Assembly: GCA_024803745.1 (NCBI GenBank)
Contig: JANJXV010000030.1
Span: 5,599,001-5,663,000 of the forward strand
From: Megascapheus bottae
Taxonomy: Eukaryota; Chordata; Mammalia; Rodentia; Geomyidae
Direction of reading: 5' to 3'
Length of the DNA stretch: 64,000 nt
Position numbers and translations under genes: made by a program. A model generated the notes under the pieces. That model saw only the letters and a program-made list of their open reading frames with translations, made no database searches and was not told where the DNA came from. How positions within the stretch are numbered: the stretch's first letter is position 1; every line of letters begins with the position of its first letter. This document shows positions 1 through 12,219 of this stretch, piece after piece.

Positions 1-497
1 TGTCATCATCCTGATTCTTGCTACGCACTTCATGGCTCATGGTTCCTCTAGCATCTCAATGACAGCGTTAATCCTTTGTGTTCCACCCACCTCACTTGCT
101 CTCTGTTACCACTCTGGGGCTCTTCCTCCTCACCTTCCTCAAGTCCATACTGCCTTCTTTATTCTACCGGAATCCCACACCTAGTCCTTAGAATATCTCA
201 CTTCTCGGTATGTAACGCCTCTTCTCTTTCTGCTCTTTTACTCGAATGTATTTGCTAATGATTTTGTACACTTACTTCATATTTGGACAAATACATCCCC
301 AGAAATTCATGAGCAAAAGTCACCGCTTAGCTACATGCTATCTCACCATCGCTGCAGTCCTGGAGCTGACCATTATCCTCTTCTCCAATAAAAGCATTTC
401 TTAAACTTCCTTCTCTCCACACGAGCATCTATCACCTCATTTTCTACTCTATAATATTATATTCTTTATCTCCCAAATAACCAGTAAAAAAGCTTGA
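1..497. other. Unannotated AT-rich sequence
   Basis: I see no gene, SINE or simple repeat here. A 60-codon frame at 76-258 has Ser/Leu-rich, non-domain composition and is not supported as coding. Confidence 0.5.
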
Positions 498-604
498 CTG
501 GAGCCACAGCTCAAATAAATAGTGCTGGCCAAACAAGCAAGCTGAGCAAACATAAAGTCCTGAGTTCAAACTCTGTTACTTCCAAAATAAATTTTAAAAA
601 ATAA
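498..604 (+). mobile_element. ID-like tRNA-derived SINE, diverged
   Basis: The order is that of an ID-type SINE: a 'gccacagctcaa' A-box-like region, then 'gagttcaaactct' as the B-box-like region, then an A-rich tail at about 583-604. Identity to younger copies in this window is low, so it is an old insertion. I found no target-site duplication. Confidence 0.5.
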
Positions 605-619
605 GAAAAGCAGTACTGC

Positions 620-812
620 ATTTCGTTTGACCTCCTGCCTGCACTTGGCCATTTCCATGGTACATTGTTTCTTGGATTTTGTCTACTTGAGGCATCTCAT
701 CTAAATTGTAGAATCAGACAGTATTTATTACCTTTTTTTTAAAAATATAACTGACATTTCATTTAACACAAGTCAGGCCGTACAGTTCATCCATGTTGGA
801 TCATTTGTTCCC
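620..812 (-). mobile_element. Ancient L1 3'-region fragment, antisense, part 1
   Basis: The plus strand reads like the reverse complement of old mammalian L1 3' sequence, ending in a 'gttcatccatgttgga' motif typical of that region. The same ancient copy seems to resume at about 1388 with 'gaatgaataatatctcac'. The sense-oriented L1 piece between the two halves (813-1387) would then be a later insertion. The match is by recalled motif order and is too diverged to assign a subfamily. Confidence 0.45.
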
Positions 813-1387
813 ATTTATAATAACTAGAATATGTCTATAAATCTACTAGTTAATCCAATGGCTAATAAAATACAAAAATTATGCTGGGAAAGGATTAATT
901 AAACATCAGGGTAGGCATTCACACAGTGAGAACAAAGGAGGACATTTCTACGAGAGGGTCACAAAGGTTTAATAGCTACATGCACATGATCCTATAAAAT
1001 GATGCTTATCAAAATGAACTCCAAGAAATGGAGGTTTTATATTGTACTGTTTGCAATTGTTTCTTTTTCCTTTCTTTTTTGTTTGTTTGTTTATTCTCTT
1101 TTGTCACTGTTTGATTTTTGTACCCTTTCCCTTGTATATAAGATTATTTGATTTGGGGAGGGCAAGAGGAGTCACAGGCTGAACCAATTCCCCAGTGATA
1201 CTCACTACACACTCTACTGGAAATGAATTTTGCAACTTTGGGAGGAGGGAGATTGGGAAGGGAAAAAAATGGGAGAAAATGAGGGAGCTTATAACACTGT
1301 TCACAAAGAAACCTACTCATTACCTGACTTACGTCACTGTAATTCGTATGTCTATCATCTTTTCAAAAAAATTCAAATTTTAAAAAA
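813..1387 (+). mobile_element. L1 3' UTR, sense, inserted in older L1
   Basis: This block carries landmarks of a rodent-type L1 3' UTR. There is a 'gagggtcacaaaggtttaat' stretch at about 954-973, a T-rich run at 1055-1105, 'gatttggggagggcaagagg' near 1150, a G-rich polypurine segment at 1238-1286 and 'attacctgacttacgtcact' near 1319. It ends in an A-rich tail at 1366-1388. It lacks ORF2 and is 5'-truncated. The 5' boundary is approximate and I did not find a clear target-site duplication. Confidence 0.5.
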
Positions 1388-1765
1388 GAATGAATAATAT
1401 CTCACTCTATGAATAAACCATATTCAATTTCATCACTCATAGACCATTATGGACTCAAGTTGATTCCATGGTTTACATACTGGGATTGCTATTGCTCTGA
1501 GCATGCCCTACAATGCACACCTCTGTAAGATTCTGCTTTCTGTTCTTTTAGGTATATACCAACAAGTAGAATTATGCAATTCCATTGCATCTCCTTTCAA
1601 AAATATTTTGGAGAACTGCCATACTGATTGCTGTGGAAATTTTCCATTTCCAGCATGAGTTATTCTATTTTGATTTTATTCTGAAATCTCAATAAATATA
1701 AAAGTGTCTTCCTATGGTTCTGGTTTGCATTTTTGTTATCAGTAATGCGGAGTTGTTTTCCAGGG
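1388..1765 (-). mobile_element. Ancient L1 3'-region fragment, antisense, part 2
   Basis: This continues the antisense L1 3' sequence of 620-812. Motifs include 'gttgattccatgg' near 1459, 'gggattgctattgctctgag' near 1482 and 'gaactgccatactgattgct' near 1613, in the order expected for an antisense mammalian L1 3' end. It is strongly diverged. The gap between the two halves is explained by the sense L1 tail at 813-1387. Confidence 0.45.
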
Positions 1766-2424
1766 GTGCATGGCCAACCACATGTATGTGGAGAAATGTC
1801 AGTTAAAGCTTAAAATTTCTTACTACTCACCTGATTTTTTTTCCACTAGGGACCATTTTTACTTTGTTTATATCCAGTATCCATACACGCTGCTCAGTTT
1901 GTAAGTTGTTGCAGGCAACCAGATCAGGTCTGGCCTCTTGTTACTCAATCTTTGCCCCAAGTGGAATTATTAATTTAATATTAAATTTATTGTAGGAGTC
2001 TGGATTTCTAGGATGTAACTATCATTTCGATGCTATCACCACCTTGTGTTTTAACAGCATGTACATGTGCCTGTCAAGTTGGCATCTAATATATAGGAAC
2101 AAATGACTCAGAAATAACTTGAATCTCCATGTAAGCACATCTGCAGCAACTGTGTTGTTACAGCTCTAGCTTCCTCTAAAATCGATCTCTACCTCATTTC
2201 CAAAACATTTCTAATAATTTTTTCCTTGAAGTTACTAGAGACTACTTCGGCATTATCTTTAGCATAAGTGTTGTCCGATTCATCCTGCTCTATGTTCTAG
2301 GGAAGGATATCAGCTTTTCAATACTGATAGCATTTCAGTGGCTCCCTACCAGTCCAGCATTTGACGCAGTTTTAATTACTGTCCTGTTCCTCCTTTAAAA
2401 CTGCAACTTGAAAACACTAACTTT
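1766..2424. other. Unannotated sequence
   Basis: No open frame of note, SINE or simple repeat seen. Some of it could be further decayed L1, but I cannot show that by eye. Confidence 0.45.
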
Positions 2425-2659
2425 CTTACTTGGTATATTGTATATATGTTTATTTGTTTATTTGAAATAAGGAAGGGAAGGGGAAAAACAAGATGGATGA
2501 TTGGGAGGGGTTGGGGGAAGGAAAAGTGGAAGTAACCATTGGAAGGGGTATCAATGTTCAAGAAGTAATGTACCTATTACCTGACAAATGTAACTATAAC
2601 CTCTCTATACATCACCCTGATAATAAAATACAATTAAAATTAAAAAGAAAGAAAGAAAT
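2425..2659 (+). mobile_element. 5'-truncated L1 3' tail, sense
   Basis: The sequence starts near 'tggtatattgtatatatg', passes 'gtttatttgtttatttgaaa' and a G-rich polypurine segment at 2468-2548, then 'ggtatcaatgttca', and ends with an AATAAAA-type tail and AAAG repeats to 2659. The same landmark order occurs in the L1 tails at 36504-37120 (antisense), 34556-34740 and 63238-63394. This copy is clearly more diverged than those. Confidence 0.6.
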
Positions 2660-4017
2660 CATCCTAAAGTGAGAAATAATTACACAACTTGAACCTTCCT
2701 CTTTCTTTGCATTAATTACCTACTGTATATGCAATTGAGAATGTGCAATCCTATATTTAAAAGAGTTAGAGGATCAAGGGAAAATATTTACATTTATCAC
2801 AATATGTTAGCTCTCATACTTTGATATCATTTGGCAATTAGTAATATGTAAGTCTTTGGACTCATATTGAAAATGATGCTTTGAGGGGAAAAAGGATGTG
2901 CTGATTAAACTGTCCCTTTTTATTCTTTCTGTTTGCAGTGATGGTGGATGTGGATTTCTTTTGGAATGAATCAGTAACATACTGTCATTAAACAAGAGTA
3001 TCTGCTCTGTTATTCGTCCCTGCCAAGTCTAGCGAGATTCAGACAATACCATTGTTAACGATGAGAATTTATGAGTTATCCACTTTGAAGGCTTCACAGA
3101 ATCAATAGATGTGATGTGTCAGCTATTTTATTTCTGGGTCTTTTTTCTTTTCTTTTCTTGCTTCCTATAATTTTCTCAGAAGGAATCAAGTTATAAAGGA
3201 GCCCACTCTCATGCAAATGAATTGAACATGTTGGCTCAGGTTGCCATGCTAATGTTTAAACTTCATAAACAATAAATGAAAAAATGAGAATGGAGAAATA
3301 TTAAAGAGACAGTGTTTCAATACTGGAAAGAGCTCTGAGCTTACAAGAAGAACTTTGTACAAGTGGCTACAAATACAAAACACACTAATGGATGATATAT
3401 TTTGGTTTTGGTTTAACAAGTGTTTTACATGATAAATATGCCCAGTGCTATTTTATAGTTTAGCAATTGCTATGTTTAACGTGTTTTAAATAGCGATTTC
3501 ACACTTAATGTTATACGTGAAGTTGGAATGTCTTTAAAGACAGAGACAATACAACAGTCAAGATTTTTTTCATTAACATACTAGCTTTGAATTCAAGAGA
3601 ATTAGTTTGTTACTGAATCGTATCATAGTATTTTGGTAATATCTGCAGATGTGGGAAATTTAAGGAGGAAAAAGCTATCACGCTCCCAAATATCAGCTTT
3701 ACTCTAGATGTTCTTTACAATGAAAACATGGGATTAAATGAAAGCAGAAAGGAATCTTATGAAAAACAGCACTGAGTTATTGCAACACATGCTCTAGCAT
3801 GGATCCATCCCTGAACTGAGATTTCCTTTACCAGTGATCTCTCTTTCTGTGGAAGGGCAGTAGTTTGAATTACATAGCTCTGTTTTCATTCTCTTCTCTG
3901 AAACTTTCAGATACTACTTCCAATGGATGTCAATTAAGACTTTCAAGGTTGACAGGTAGCTGGCCATTTTGTCAGCCTGACATGGCTACAAAATCTTACA
4001 CATTGAATTCTCCGGTC
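2660..4017. other. Unannotated AT-rich sequence
   Basis: No supported gene, SINE or tandem repeat. The short frames at 2807-2995 and 3865-4068 show no domain or codon pattern that I would call coding. Confidence 0.45.
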
Positions 4018-4290
4018 GTTATGGTTTGTGCCATGAATGTCCCCAATAGCTCCTTTGATGAAGGTTAGAAGTCCCACTCCAACACTCCTAGACAGTGATT
4101 GGCAGGTCAGGAAGTAAGACCTAGCTGGAGGAAGGAGACTGTGGGAATTTGCCCTAAACTTATTTTACCTGGGTTACATTTCTAAAGACTATTTCCAAAT
4201 AAGATCACCTTCAAATTAACCTGGGAAAATATTCAGCCTATGTTTTTGTAGGACATATTTTAAACCACATTGGGTTCTACTCCTCCAAAC
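4018..4290 (+). mobile_element. Possible MaLR/MLT-type LTR remnant
   Basis: The start 'gttatggtttgtgcc', followed by 'gtccccaatagctcctttg', a 'gtgattggcaggtcagg' segment and a later 'ctatttccaaataagatcac', recalls the beginning and middle of ancient mammalian MaLR-type LTRs. Divergence is high, and no terminal TG...CA pair or target duplication can be defined. It could instead be another old LTR or L1 3' fragment. Confidence 0.3.
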
Positions 4291-6418
4291 GACAACTTCA
4301 GAGATTGACCCAATGTCCACATTTAGACAAAGCCATCATTCTATAATTGCCATGCTGTTCAAAACCAAACTATTTTGACCACCCAGACTAATTTTATAAA
4401 GAAGTATACATTTTTAAAGGAGAAGAGAATGGGCTCATCCTTTTTCTGAAAAAATTGTTTTTAAGCACATAGTCAATGCTTGCAGTATCTTTGTTCAGGT
4501 GTCATCCAAGTGTAATTTGTTCTTGAAAAAGGAGTACAAAGCAACACAATACAATAATATAATACCAACAGAACAATACTCTATTTTCATTTGCCTATGA
4601 GGATGAATTTATTTTGGAATAAATTACTAAATATATTGAGTTAGTGGAATTAGAGTATTAATTTAAGATTCACTTTTTCCTGGTACATTTTCAATATCAC
4701 ACCTTTCCTCCTGGTATATTTACAGAGGATAGTTTATCTTCTTATAAAACTTACAAAATGAATTCTAAAATAAATGTTTGAGTTTGAAGATTGTACATTC
4801 CAGGTGGATCAGGATCTATTTAGTTTCCTGGTTGTTGCCTGACAAGTGTCTGGTCTTTATTAGCACCTGTTAGATGGAATAAGTATGTGAACATGAAGAC
4901 TTAGATATGTAATCAAAGCACAATTGTATTATTTCACAATTCCAGTGAGTTCAAATTCTTCATTGAGATGTTAGGTCATGATGCAGATGACACAGAACTA
5001 CAGGAAGATTTAGGAAGGACACTGTCTTAAAATTCCAAGCATTGAGAGGTGATACTTTCTATTCAATTCAGTGGAGGAGAAGATTTCCTTGCCAATATTC
5101 AGGCTGGAGTATAATGGTTTTGAAGGTGCATGAACTTCCCACGAAACCCTCTTTGCTGCCTATACAGTGCTAACAGCTGAGTCTGAGAGCAGATGAGTAG
5201 CCAAGTACAGATGGAAAAGTATAGCAAAACACTAATAACTTCTGTTCTGCAAGTGGGGACATCAACCATGCATACAGTATGTGAAGCACAAGTCAACCCA
5301 ACATTTCACTTGGGATGTGAGGGACTGGAAAATAGAATTGATGCGTGGTATACAAATTGAATCAACAGAGGCATGTTTTATGCCCTTGACACTGGTTACT
5401 TTTTTGGACATTTGCAGCTACACGTGAAACATTTGTAAGATAATGAATTCTCACCATTCCCATCCTTTTTGAGGAGAAGATGCCCCCAAATAGAAAAGTG
5501 CAGGGAGACTAAAATTGTAACTTGTCACTTTTAACCATGGAACAAGACATATTTTTGTTATTTGTTGATATATTTACTAAAATATTCTTCTACTTATTTA
5601 TTGACTGTAATGATGAGTGATGGCTTTGATTTTATGGTAGAACAAATACAAAGTCTCTTTTAAGAAAAATTAATGCATATATTTTGAAGATACAAGTCAG
5701 GTGACCCTAAGGCATGAGAATCGGAGGACGTGGACAGACAGGACACAGGAACCTCTGAGAGCAGAGTTTTCTCTGCTCACAGATGAGTAGATAAGTAGTA
5801 TAAAATACAAGGTGATTTTTTTTATTTTTGGAAAAGGGCAGTTTGCCAAAATCTTGGAAGGTGTCAGAGAACCAGAAACTGGGCACAGCCTCTGGCTCAT
5901 AGCCGATGAGGAAACGTGAACTTATTCCAACAAGCAAAAGGAACTGATCCTGTCATCAACGGAGTAAGGTTTAAAGTGCAGTATTCCTAGAGTTTGGACA
6001 TAGGTGGGGAATTCTTTGGAATTCACCCTGCTGTACCAATTCACATCTGCAAACAGACATCTTGTAACAGGAAGTCCTAAGATTTGGTGGAAAGATTCTG
6101 CATCCAGACCATAAAAAAGACAAGGAGTCAAGACCCAAGGAGGAGCCTCACGGCAGAACTATGAAACATGAATTCTTCACCTGCAGCATCTCTCACACAT
6201 CTTACTCTTCCTGCCACATGGGTAAAGGTAGAGAGAGTCGTGTTGACTCGCGAGGGACAAATAGGTTAATTAATTAATGCTAACTAATTGCTACAACAAT
6301 TTGAAAACATTTTCTATGGCAGATGTATTTCCCAGACCATGGCACGTCCTTATAATTTGACCCAAATAACAACTTTATTAGTAGTAATATTGATTTAACC
6401 TACCCAATAGCTACATAT
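4291..6418. other. Unannotated sequence
   Basis: No supported gene. The intervals 5130-5300 and 5700-6190 are somewhat less AT-rich and share a loose 'cagatgagtag' motif, and might be decayed LTR material, but I cannot establish a family. The antisense frames of 65-76 codons there have no recognisable domain. Confidence 0.4.
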
Positions 6419-6635
6419 ATGAAATAATATTTTTTTTCCAATCCTGGGCTTGAGCTCAGGGCCTGAGCACTATCCTTGGACTTTCTCAAAGCTAGAGCTC
6501 TACCACTTGAGCCTCAGCACTGTTTCCGGCTTTTTTTTTTCTGTGTATATGGTACTGGGGAATCGAACCCAGGTCTTCGTGCATGCAAGGCAAGCACTCT
6601 ACCACTAGGCCAAACTCTCGGCCCCAATGAAATAA
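6419..6635 (-). mobile_element. Dimeric IDL-Geo SINE with target-site duplication
   Basis: Read on the minus strand, the left monomer is ID-like: 'tttggcctagtggtagagtg' as A box, 'gggttcgattccccagtacc' as B box and an A-run. The right monomer contains 'gctcaagtggtagagctcta' and ends in a short A tail, which appears as T's at about 6430-6438. The 9-bp repeats 'atgaaataa' at 6419-6427 and 6627-6635 flank it and look like the target-site duplication. The architecture matches IDL-Geo as I remember it from geomyoid rodents. Both box sequences are well preserved, so it is a relatively young copy. Confidence 0.75.
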
Positions 6636-7730
6636 AATTTATAAATTAATAAAGTAATTAAATAAAAATACATAGCTAAAATAATTATTCAACCTTATTT
6701 GCATTCCTGAGACTTTTAAACGTCCTTTCATTCATATTGTTGCCCATAGGCTTAGCTATAAATGCTAGATGTTCTCACATGGGGCACACGTGATCTCAGG
6801 GCCTAAGAAACCTGAGAAGAATTTGAACTCAGTCATTGACTTTGTGTCATGCCAGGCAAATTACCTAAAATGTGTGTACCTGTTTTTGTCTTCATCAGCC
6901 TTTACAAAAAAAATCAAGTTCTTACAAGACAATGATTTGTACTTGATAACTACCAAAGTGATAAATATTAGGAACTTTCACTATCACCAACATGCATATC
7001 TCATGTGTGCAATCTGAGCCACAATATTGATGAATGTCTAAAGGGAAAAAATACAGTAGGAAAATTAGCATCCCTGTTGCAGGACTATTTTTAATTACAG
7101 CTCTTTAAAAATAGCTGCTGCAATTATTCTGAAGCTGACATTGCTCGGCAGACATGCTGAGAAGGGCTATGCTAATCAGAAGACCTCTCAATCCGAGGAG
7201 ATAACACATTCAGCTAACAACCAGCATGAATTAAGACCCCGCAGTACGAAGCCTCACATCTTGAAAGTATTGCTGTTTTTCACAGGCGTTTAGGACAGAG
7301 GCTGCATGCAGTTCTCACTCACGGGTGAGTAATATTGACACACGATTTCCAGGCCTTGTGGGAAGAGGACTGACCTGATGTCTCTGTCTTACGCTTTGCT
7401 TATGGGAGAGAAAACCACCATAGCTTTTTCCCAGCAGGCACTGAGCACATCCCCCTGAAGGAACTGTTGTTAAGTCTCTGAGAAGATATTTCATTAGCAT
7501 TTCCTCTGCTGCTGGTTCAGAAAGATAGTATCTTAATTTTCCCCATTGAATTCAGGCTGTCATCCCCTCCTGTATGAAGCATATTTCCATCAATAGCCTC
7601 TTGTCAATTTCCACTAATCCAGCACCCACACTACCATATAAGTATCACTTTCTTATTCTTCCATGAGCACTCCATGTCAAATATCAAAGGAAGCCCCTGT
7701 CGCTGCAATATATGTCTTCCAACCACTGAG
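6636..7730. other. Unannotated sequence
   Basis: No repeat or gene recognised. Frames of 82 codons at 6769-7017 and 61 codons at 7315-7500 (antisense) lack any recognisable domain. Confidence 0.45.
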
Positions 7731-7734
7731 GAAG

Positions 7735-7892
7735 GGCACTCTCCTTGCCCACTCCTCTGAGCAGCTAAAGCTCTACCACTTGAGCCACAGCACCATTTCT
7801 GGCTTTTTCTATGTGTGTGGTACCAAGGAATTGAACCTACATCTTTGCACATACTAGGCAAGCACTCTTACCACTAGGCCACATTCCCAGCC
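7735..7892 (-). mobile_element. IDL-Geo-type dimeric SINE, 3' end eroded
   Basis: The minus strand shows an ID-like left monomer ending at 7892, with 'ggcctagtggtaagagtgct' and a B box around 7825-7838. A right monomer with 'ggctcaagtggtagagcttt' follows near 7764-7785. The distal part of the right monomer is hard to recognise beyond about 7755, so the left coordinate is approximate. No target duplication was found. Confidence 0.65.
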
Positions 7893-8282
7893 TCTACCTG
7901 TTGAATTTCTTAAGATTATTTTAACTAAAATTTAAAATCAGTAGTGAGTAAAATTGTTGTTATCTTAGTCCAAATAAAAACAGTGATATCTAATCATGCT
8001 GATGGTCCTATATCCCTGCAGAGAAAGAGGAAGAGAAGAGAGGGATGAGAGAAGGGAAGCCAATTTCTGAACAAGGTATTTACTTCTTCAGGCTCCATTG
8101 AGGGCTACAGTAGAAAGAGTGTAAGCACAGGAGAAAAAAAACAAACCAGAAAACTGATTCAAAGGCTTTATCTACAAGTTACTGAATGGTAATTCAAAGA
8201 AGATTGTTAAGGGGTATTTGCCTTAGCAACTTGCTTTGTAAACTGGAGATTTGTAAAGTGTGGCATGTCAAATCTTTTTGTT
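7893..8282. other. Unannotated sequence
   Basis: No gene or repeat recognised in this interval. Confidence 0.45.
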
Positions 8283-8289
8283 GCTAAGT

Positions 8290-8424
8290 TAAATTATATA
8301 GGTATATGTATGCATATAATTGGGTACATATATACACTTGTGTATGCATATATATATATGTGTGTGTATCTAATTGGGTATGTATATAAATACACATATG
8401 TCTGTGTATATATATATATATATG
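8290..8424. repeat. TA/TG-rich low-complexity tract with internal duplication
   Basis: This is alternating TA, TG and CA sequence. The phrase 'aattgggta' occurs at about 8318 and again at about 8372. Each time it is followed by a TATA/CACA run and then a longer (TA)n run, so the tract looks like a duplicated unit of roughly 54 bp with later microsatellite slippage. Confidence 0.7.
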
Positions 8425-9345
8425 ATATCCTCAATTAATGTGTTGATCCTCTCCTGCCCTAAAGTGAAGTGAATCAGATTCTGAGGTCATCTTACTGAGA
8501 AGTTGAGTTGCAGAATCATGGCCCCAGTGGAAGAACATGATAAACCCGAGGGGATGAGTAGAATGAATGTCCCCTATACCAGAGTAGTCTTTGGCTTCCA
8601 AACACTTCACAAAGTGTTCTACTCTTATCCTACCTGCTCTTATTCATTATTTAGCTATTTACAATCCAATAGGCCATTGCATAGAATCTTCCCTTCATTG
8701 TGCACCCCTTTAGCACAAGGTACATTACCTTTGTTCTTGAAGCAATCTAGCTTTCAATCCTTGAATCTGTTAGCAGACAGAAAACCTAAACTAATAAGCC
8801 AGTCAGTTTGTTGAAACTTCGATTCATTAATTGGCATTGGCAATAATATGCAGCATACTTGATGTATTTAAAGCTTTGTTTAGATAGACTATTGAAAGGG
8901 TAGCTAAATAGGTGATCTCAATCACATATTTAATCTGTTTCTGAGACGATTGAATGCATTAGTTTCCATTTTGATGTATGTTGCCATGTTTTAAATATGT
9001 CCCTGAAGCTTCACATATTATCGTCCTATATGCATACATGTTATGTATACCCAAATAAGCAATATTCAGAAGTGGGACACGGTATGACTAGAGAGACTAA
9101 AAGAGATAAATTCTGCAACTCATATATCATAGATTCAATTGCTATTTCCTTGGATGATATGCAAGTGTACACATGCGCACAACTACTTAATGACAATAAA
9201 ATATTTTAACTGGAAAAATATTATATTCCCTTTGGCTATGAAAGCACTAACAAACTAAGGGATGTTTATAATGTAGGCATTGCCCGTGATCTTCATGAAG
9301 TTTAAAGGATGTTTCTGTTCATGTCTATTGATCAGTTGGATGTGA
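8425..9345. other. Unannotated sequence
   Basis: The longest frame, 103 codons at 8503-8814, has no recognisable domain. No SINE or LTR was recognised. Confidence 0.45.
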
Positions 9346-9458
9346 GCAAGAAGAAAGAAAGGAGAGAGAGAAAGAAAAAGAGGATGAGTGAGAGAAGAAA
9401 ATGGAGAAAAAAGAGATAGGAAAGGGGAGAAAAAAGAAAGAAAAGGAAATGGAGAAAT
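9346..9458. repeat. Polypurine (GA-rich) tract
   Basis: About 113 bases of almost uninterrupted purine on the plus strand, with an irregular mix of GAAA, GGAGA and AAAG words and only isolated T's near 9384 and 9416. Frames through it give Lys/Glu-rich or, antisense, Phe/Ser/Leu-rich peptides that should not be called genes. Confidence 0.8.
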
Positions 9459-9810
9459 ATATAAACCCAAATTCACAAGAGTACAAGCAGCTCATTCCGT
9501 GTGTTTTTACTGAAACAACCAGACAATTGTTTCTTCTTCTTCCGTGCTGCCATTCAACAATGTGTTTACTCATTTTGTCCCAAGATTATAGCTTTGCACT
9601 CTAGCGTGGATGGGAAATTGCCACTCTCCTGTGTTTTACTGGAAGGCAAATATAGAAAAGAGCCAATACTCCACTGGAGGTTACAGATGTTTGAGAGCAT
9701 AAATAGATTTTCACAGCTTCCCAGTGCCAAGCAGCCCTTGCTAAATATCTCTTTATATGCAAGGGTTGAACATTTACATGGGGATAGTTATCTAGTAGAA
9801 AAAATGATTA

Positions 9811-9829
9811 CAATAATAATAATAATAAT
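9811..9829. repeat. Short (AAT)n microsatellite
   Basis: Six or so AAT units near 9811-9829. Confidence 0.75.
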
Positions 9830-10633
9830 TAGAATCAATGAAAATCCCTGATTATGTCTCAGTTTTATTTCTGAAAATGTTATCTTTTCAGTCATTTAAG
9901 CAATTGGTAGCTGGAGTAAACGAATCCCCAAGGGCCACTTTCACTTTCTGTGTATCTCATGAAGAAATAGTAGCGTCTAGATCTCGACTGTAGCATTATT
10001 TCAAATGTTCATTGAAACATTTAAAGACGTATCTTTAACTTGAAATCTATAGTTTAGTCTTTTGATGCTATTCTTAGAAGAAAAAGAAAATAAGGCTCAG
10101 AGGACTCTCTTTCTTAATCCTCTCCCAAATACCAAATATGAAGAGATGAGGAAGAACCAAAAGAATGCAGGATTATACAGCAGCTGATGACAGATTGTGG
10201 TCCTAAAACCTCCATTTAACTATGGCCTAACAAGCTCACTCTGTTCTCCCAGCATTAAAACGTTGGACCAGGGCCCTCCCTCTATAGCAAGTTCACAAGG
10301 GTGGATTGGCAAAGGAGGAAAAAACTCACAAGATTATTTGTTGCAACATTAATTTATGTACTATAGAGTGAAAGAAAATTACACAGAAAAGAATGACTCA
10401 GAGTTAGGCACGAAGCTTGGAAAATCAGTATAACTCAGTATCAAAAAAGCAACAGTGATCTGACTGCAAGACAACTACTTGACTTTGTCATCTGATTGCC
10501 ACGAGTCAGGGGGGAGTGGTTTCTACGTCCTCTTAGATTACTCATTGTCCGTCCATTCATATGGGACCACCTTCAGCAAGCATGCAGGAAAGGAGCAGAA
10601 AGGGGCCAGCCTTGGGACGTCCGCTGAAGGGGT

Positions 10634-10636
<3 letters not shown>
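9830..10636. other. Unannotated sequence
   Basis: No repeat or gene recognised. The 116-codon frame at 9501-9851 runs out of the polypurine area into the AAT repeat and is judged spurious. Confidence 0.45.

Positions 10637-10690
<54 letters not shown>
10637..10690. repeat. (GT)27 microsatellite
   Basis: Uninterrupted GT dinucleotides for 54 bases, followed by an ACTGTATATATA segment. Confidence 0.95.
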
Positions 10691-10693
<3 letters not shown>

Positions 10694-12118
10694 GTATATA
10701 TACTCTATATGACTAATAATTTGATTCATTAATGCGAGGTAGACAGCCAATGTAATTAAAAACTACACCAACAAAATATCACCACCACTCTGGTGGCATC
10801 TTTATTTCCAGGTTCAAGTCGTTCTCTCTCCTGACCTACTACCGTGGATGCATTCTGCTGCCTTTTGAGCTTCTTACAAATGGAATCCTCTTATCATCTG
10901 TATCCCTTCAAGCTGAGCTTCTCTTCTTCACAGGATTTGTTTCTGTTGTTTCTGAGCATACTCAGGTTCATTATAGGTTTCCAACTGCAGTTTTACTATA
11001 GCGTTCTAATCTATGAATAGGGCGCATTTGCACTTTTGTCCAGTTTCCATTAGTGTGATGCTTAGAACATTCCTAAGCATCTTATGATGAACAAATGTGC
11101 ATATGATACTTGAGTATAGATAAAATTGAATTATGACTAATTTAAATAGTTTTGTACGATAATGCAAGTGCATCAACATTATTTATAATAACAAGTATTG
11201 TCTATCTCTTCTAATTTTGTTATTCTTAGCTATTCAGCAGTAACTCAGCTTCTAATGGCTTTTCTAGAATAAATCAACATTTATTCATAAACTAGTCCAA
11301 ACTTACGTCTTTCTTGGAACTTTTGCACAGAGAAATGATTTAGTGGGATTACTTTAAGAAATGCAATAAAACGAAGTAACCGAGAAGACAGAACTGCAAT
11401 TATTTAGGGTTATAAATATAACATCACAGCAAATAGTTTGCTGAATTTTGGCTGAACGCTCTCTAGAAAGTCAACCACTATGACCTAAGCATCACAGAAG
11501 TATCTTGCTTTCTCAGACCAGCCCCAAATGTGCAGCCTTTAGGTGGATCTCTCTCCAATATATCAGCCTTGAACATCCATTACAACACAATCTGGGAACA
11601 ATTCACAGTGCATTGGAAGAGACTGCGATGGATAATTGCTCACAAATTCTAGTACCAGTGGGTGATCGAATAATAAGAGCACTTGGTCTCTGAGAAATTG
11701 TTAGATCTACATAATGTCGGTCATATGTAACAGAATTGAATGCTAATAAAAAGTGTGCCGATTACCAATGCATTTTCCCTCCAATGAATGTTTTCTACAT
11801 TTCATGTTTATAAAAGAGCATACTTTGATTTCCAGACTCATAGTAGGAGGGCAATAGTTCAGTGTAGGACTTTTTATTCTGTGACACATAATAAACTTGG
11901 GTACTGGGAAAATTAAAAGCCAAATAAAATATAAAAAGTAAAGTAGAAGAATAAATGTTGGTCTGCCTAGCAACTTCATCAAAACAAAGAAAAGGTGACA
12001 CAAAATATGTATTCCTTATCTCTTCAATCATAGATCTCTTTTGCATTAGACACACCAATAAAAGGCTTAGAATATCATATTCTCTTAAAATAACTTTTCT
12101 CACAAATAAACATTTTAT
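10691..12118. other. Unannotated sequence
   Basis: No supported gene. The 121-codon antisense frame 11795-12160 starts inside the ID SINE at 12119 and has no known domain, so it is rejected. Confidence 0.45.
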
Positions 12119-12219
12119 GGGCTGGGAATGTGGCTTAGTGGTAGAATGCTTGCCAAGCATGCATGAGCCCCTGCGTTCAATTCCTTAGTACCATATAATC
12201 AAAAAAAATAAAAACAAAA
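12119..12219 (+). mobile_element. ID monomer SINE (tRNA-Ala-like)
   Basis: This is a compact single ID unit: 'gggctgggaatgtggcttag' at the start, an A-box-like 'tggcttagtgg', a B-box-like 'gttcaattcc' at about 12176-12185, and an A-rich tail from 12201. It is an RNA polymerase III-type retroposon, not a functional tRNA gene. No second (Geo) monomer follows, which sets it apart from the dimers at 6428 and 13206. Confidence 0.85.

Noticed and set aside
5697..6190. LTR-like or gene-like segment with overlapping antisense frames
   Set aside because: Frames of 67-76 codons overlap in different phases without a domain, and no LTR ends or target duplication could be found.
11795..12160. 121-codon antisense frame
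   Set aside because: It begins inside the ID SINE at 12119, shows no domain, and a second frame on the same strand overlaps it.
12119..12219. tRNA gene, on the basis of A- and B-box motifs
   Set aside because: It has an A-rich tail, lacks a paired acceptor stem and anticodon arm, and is one of many dispersed ID copies.
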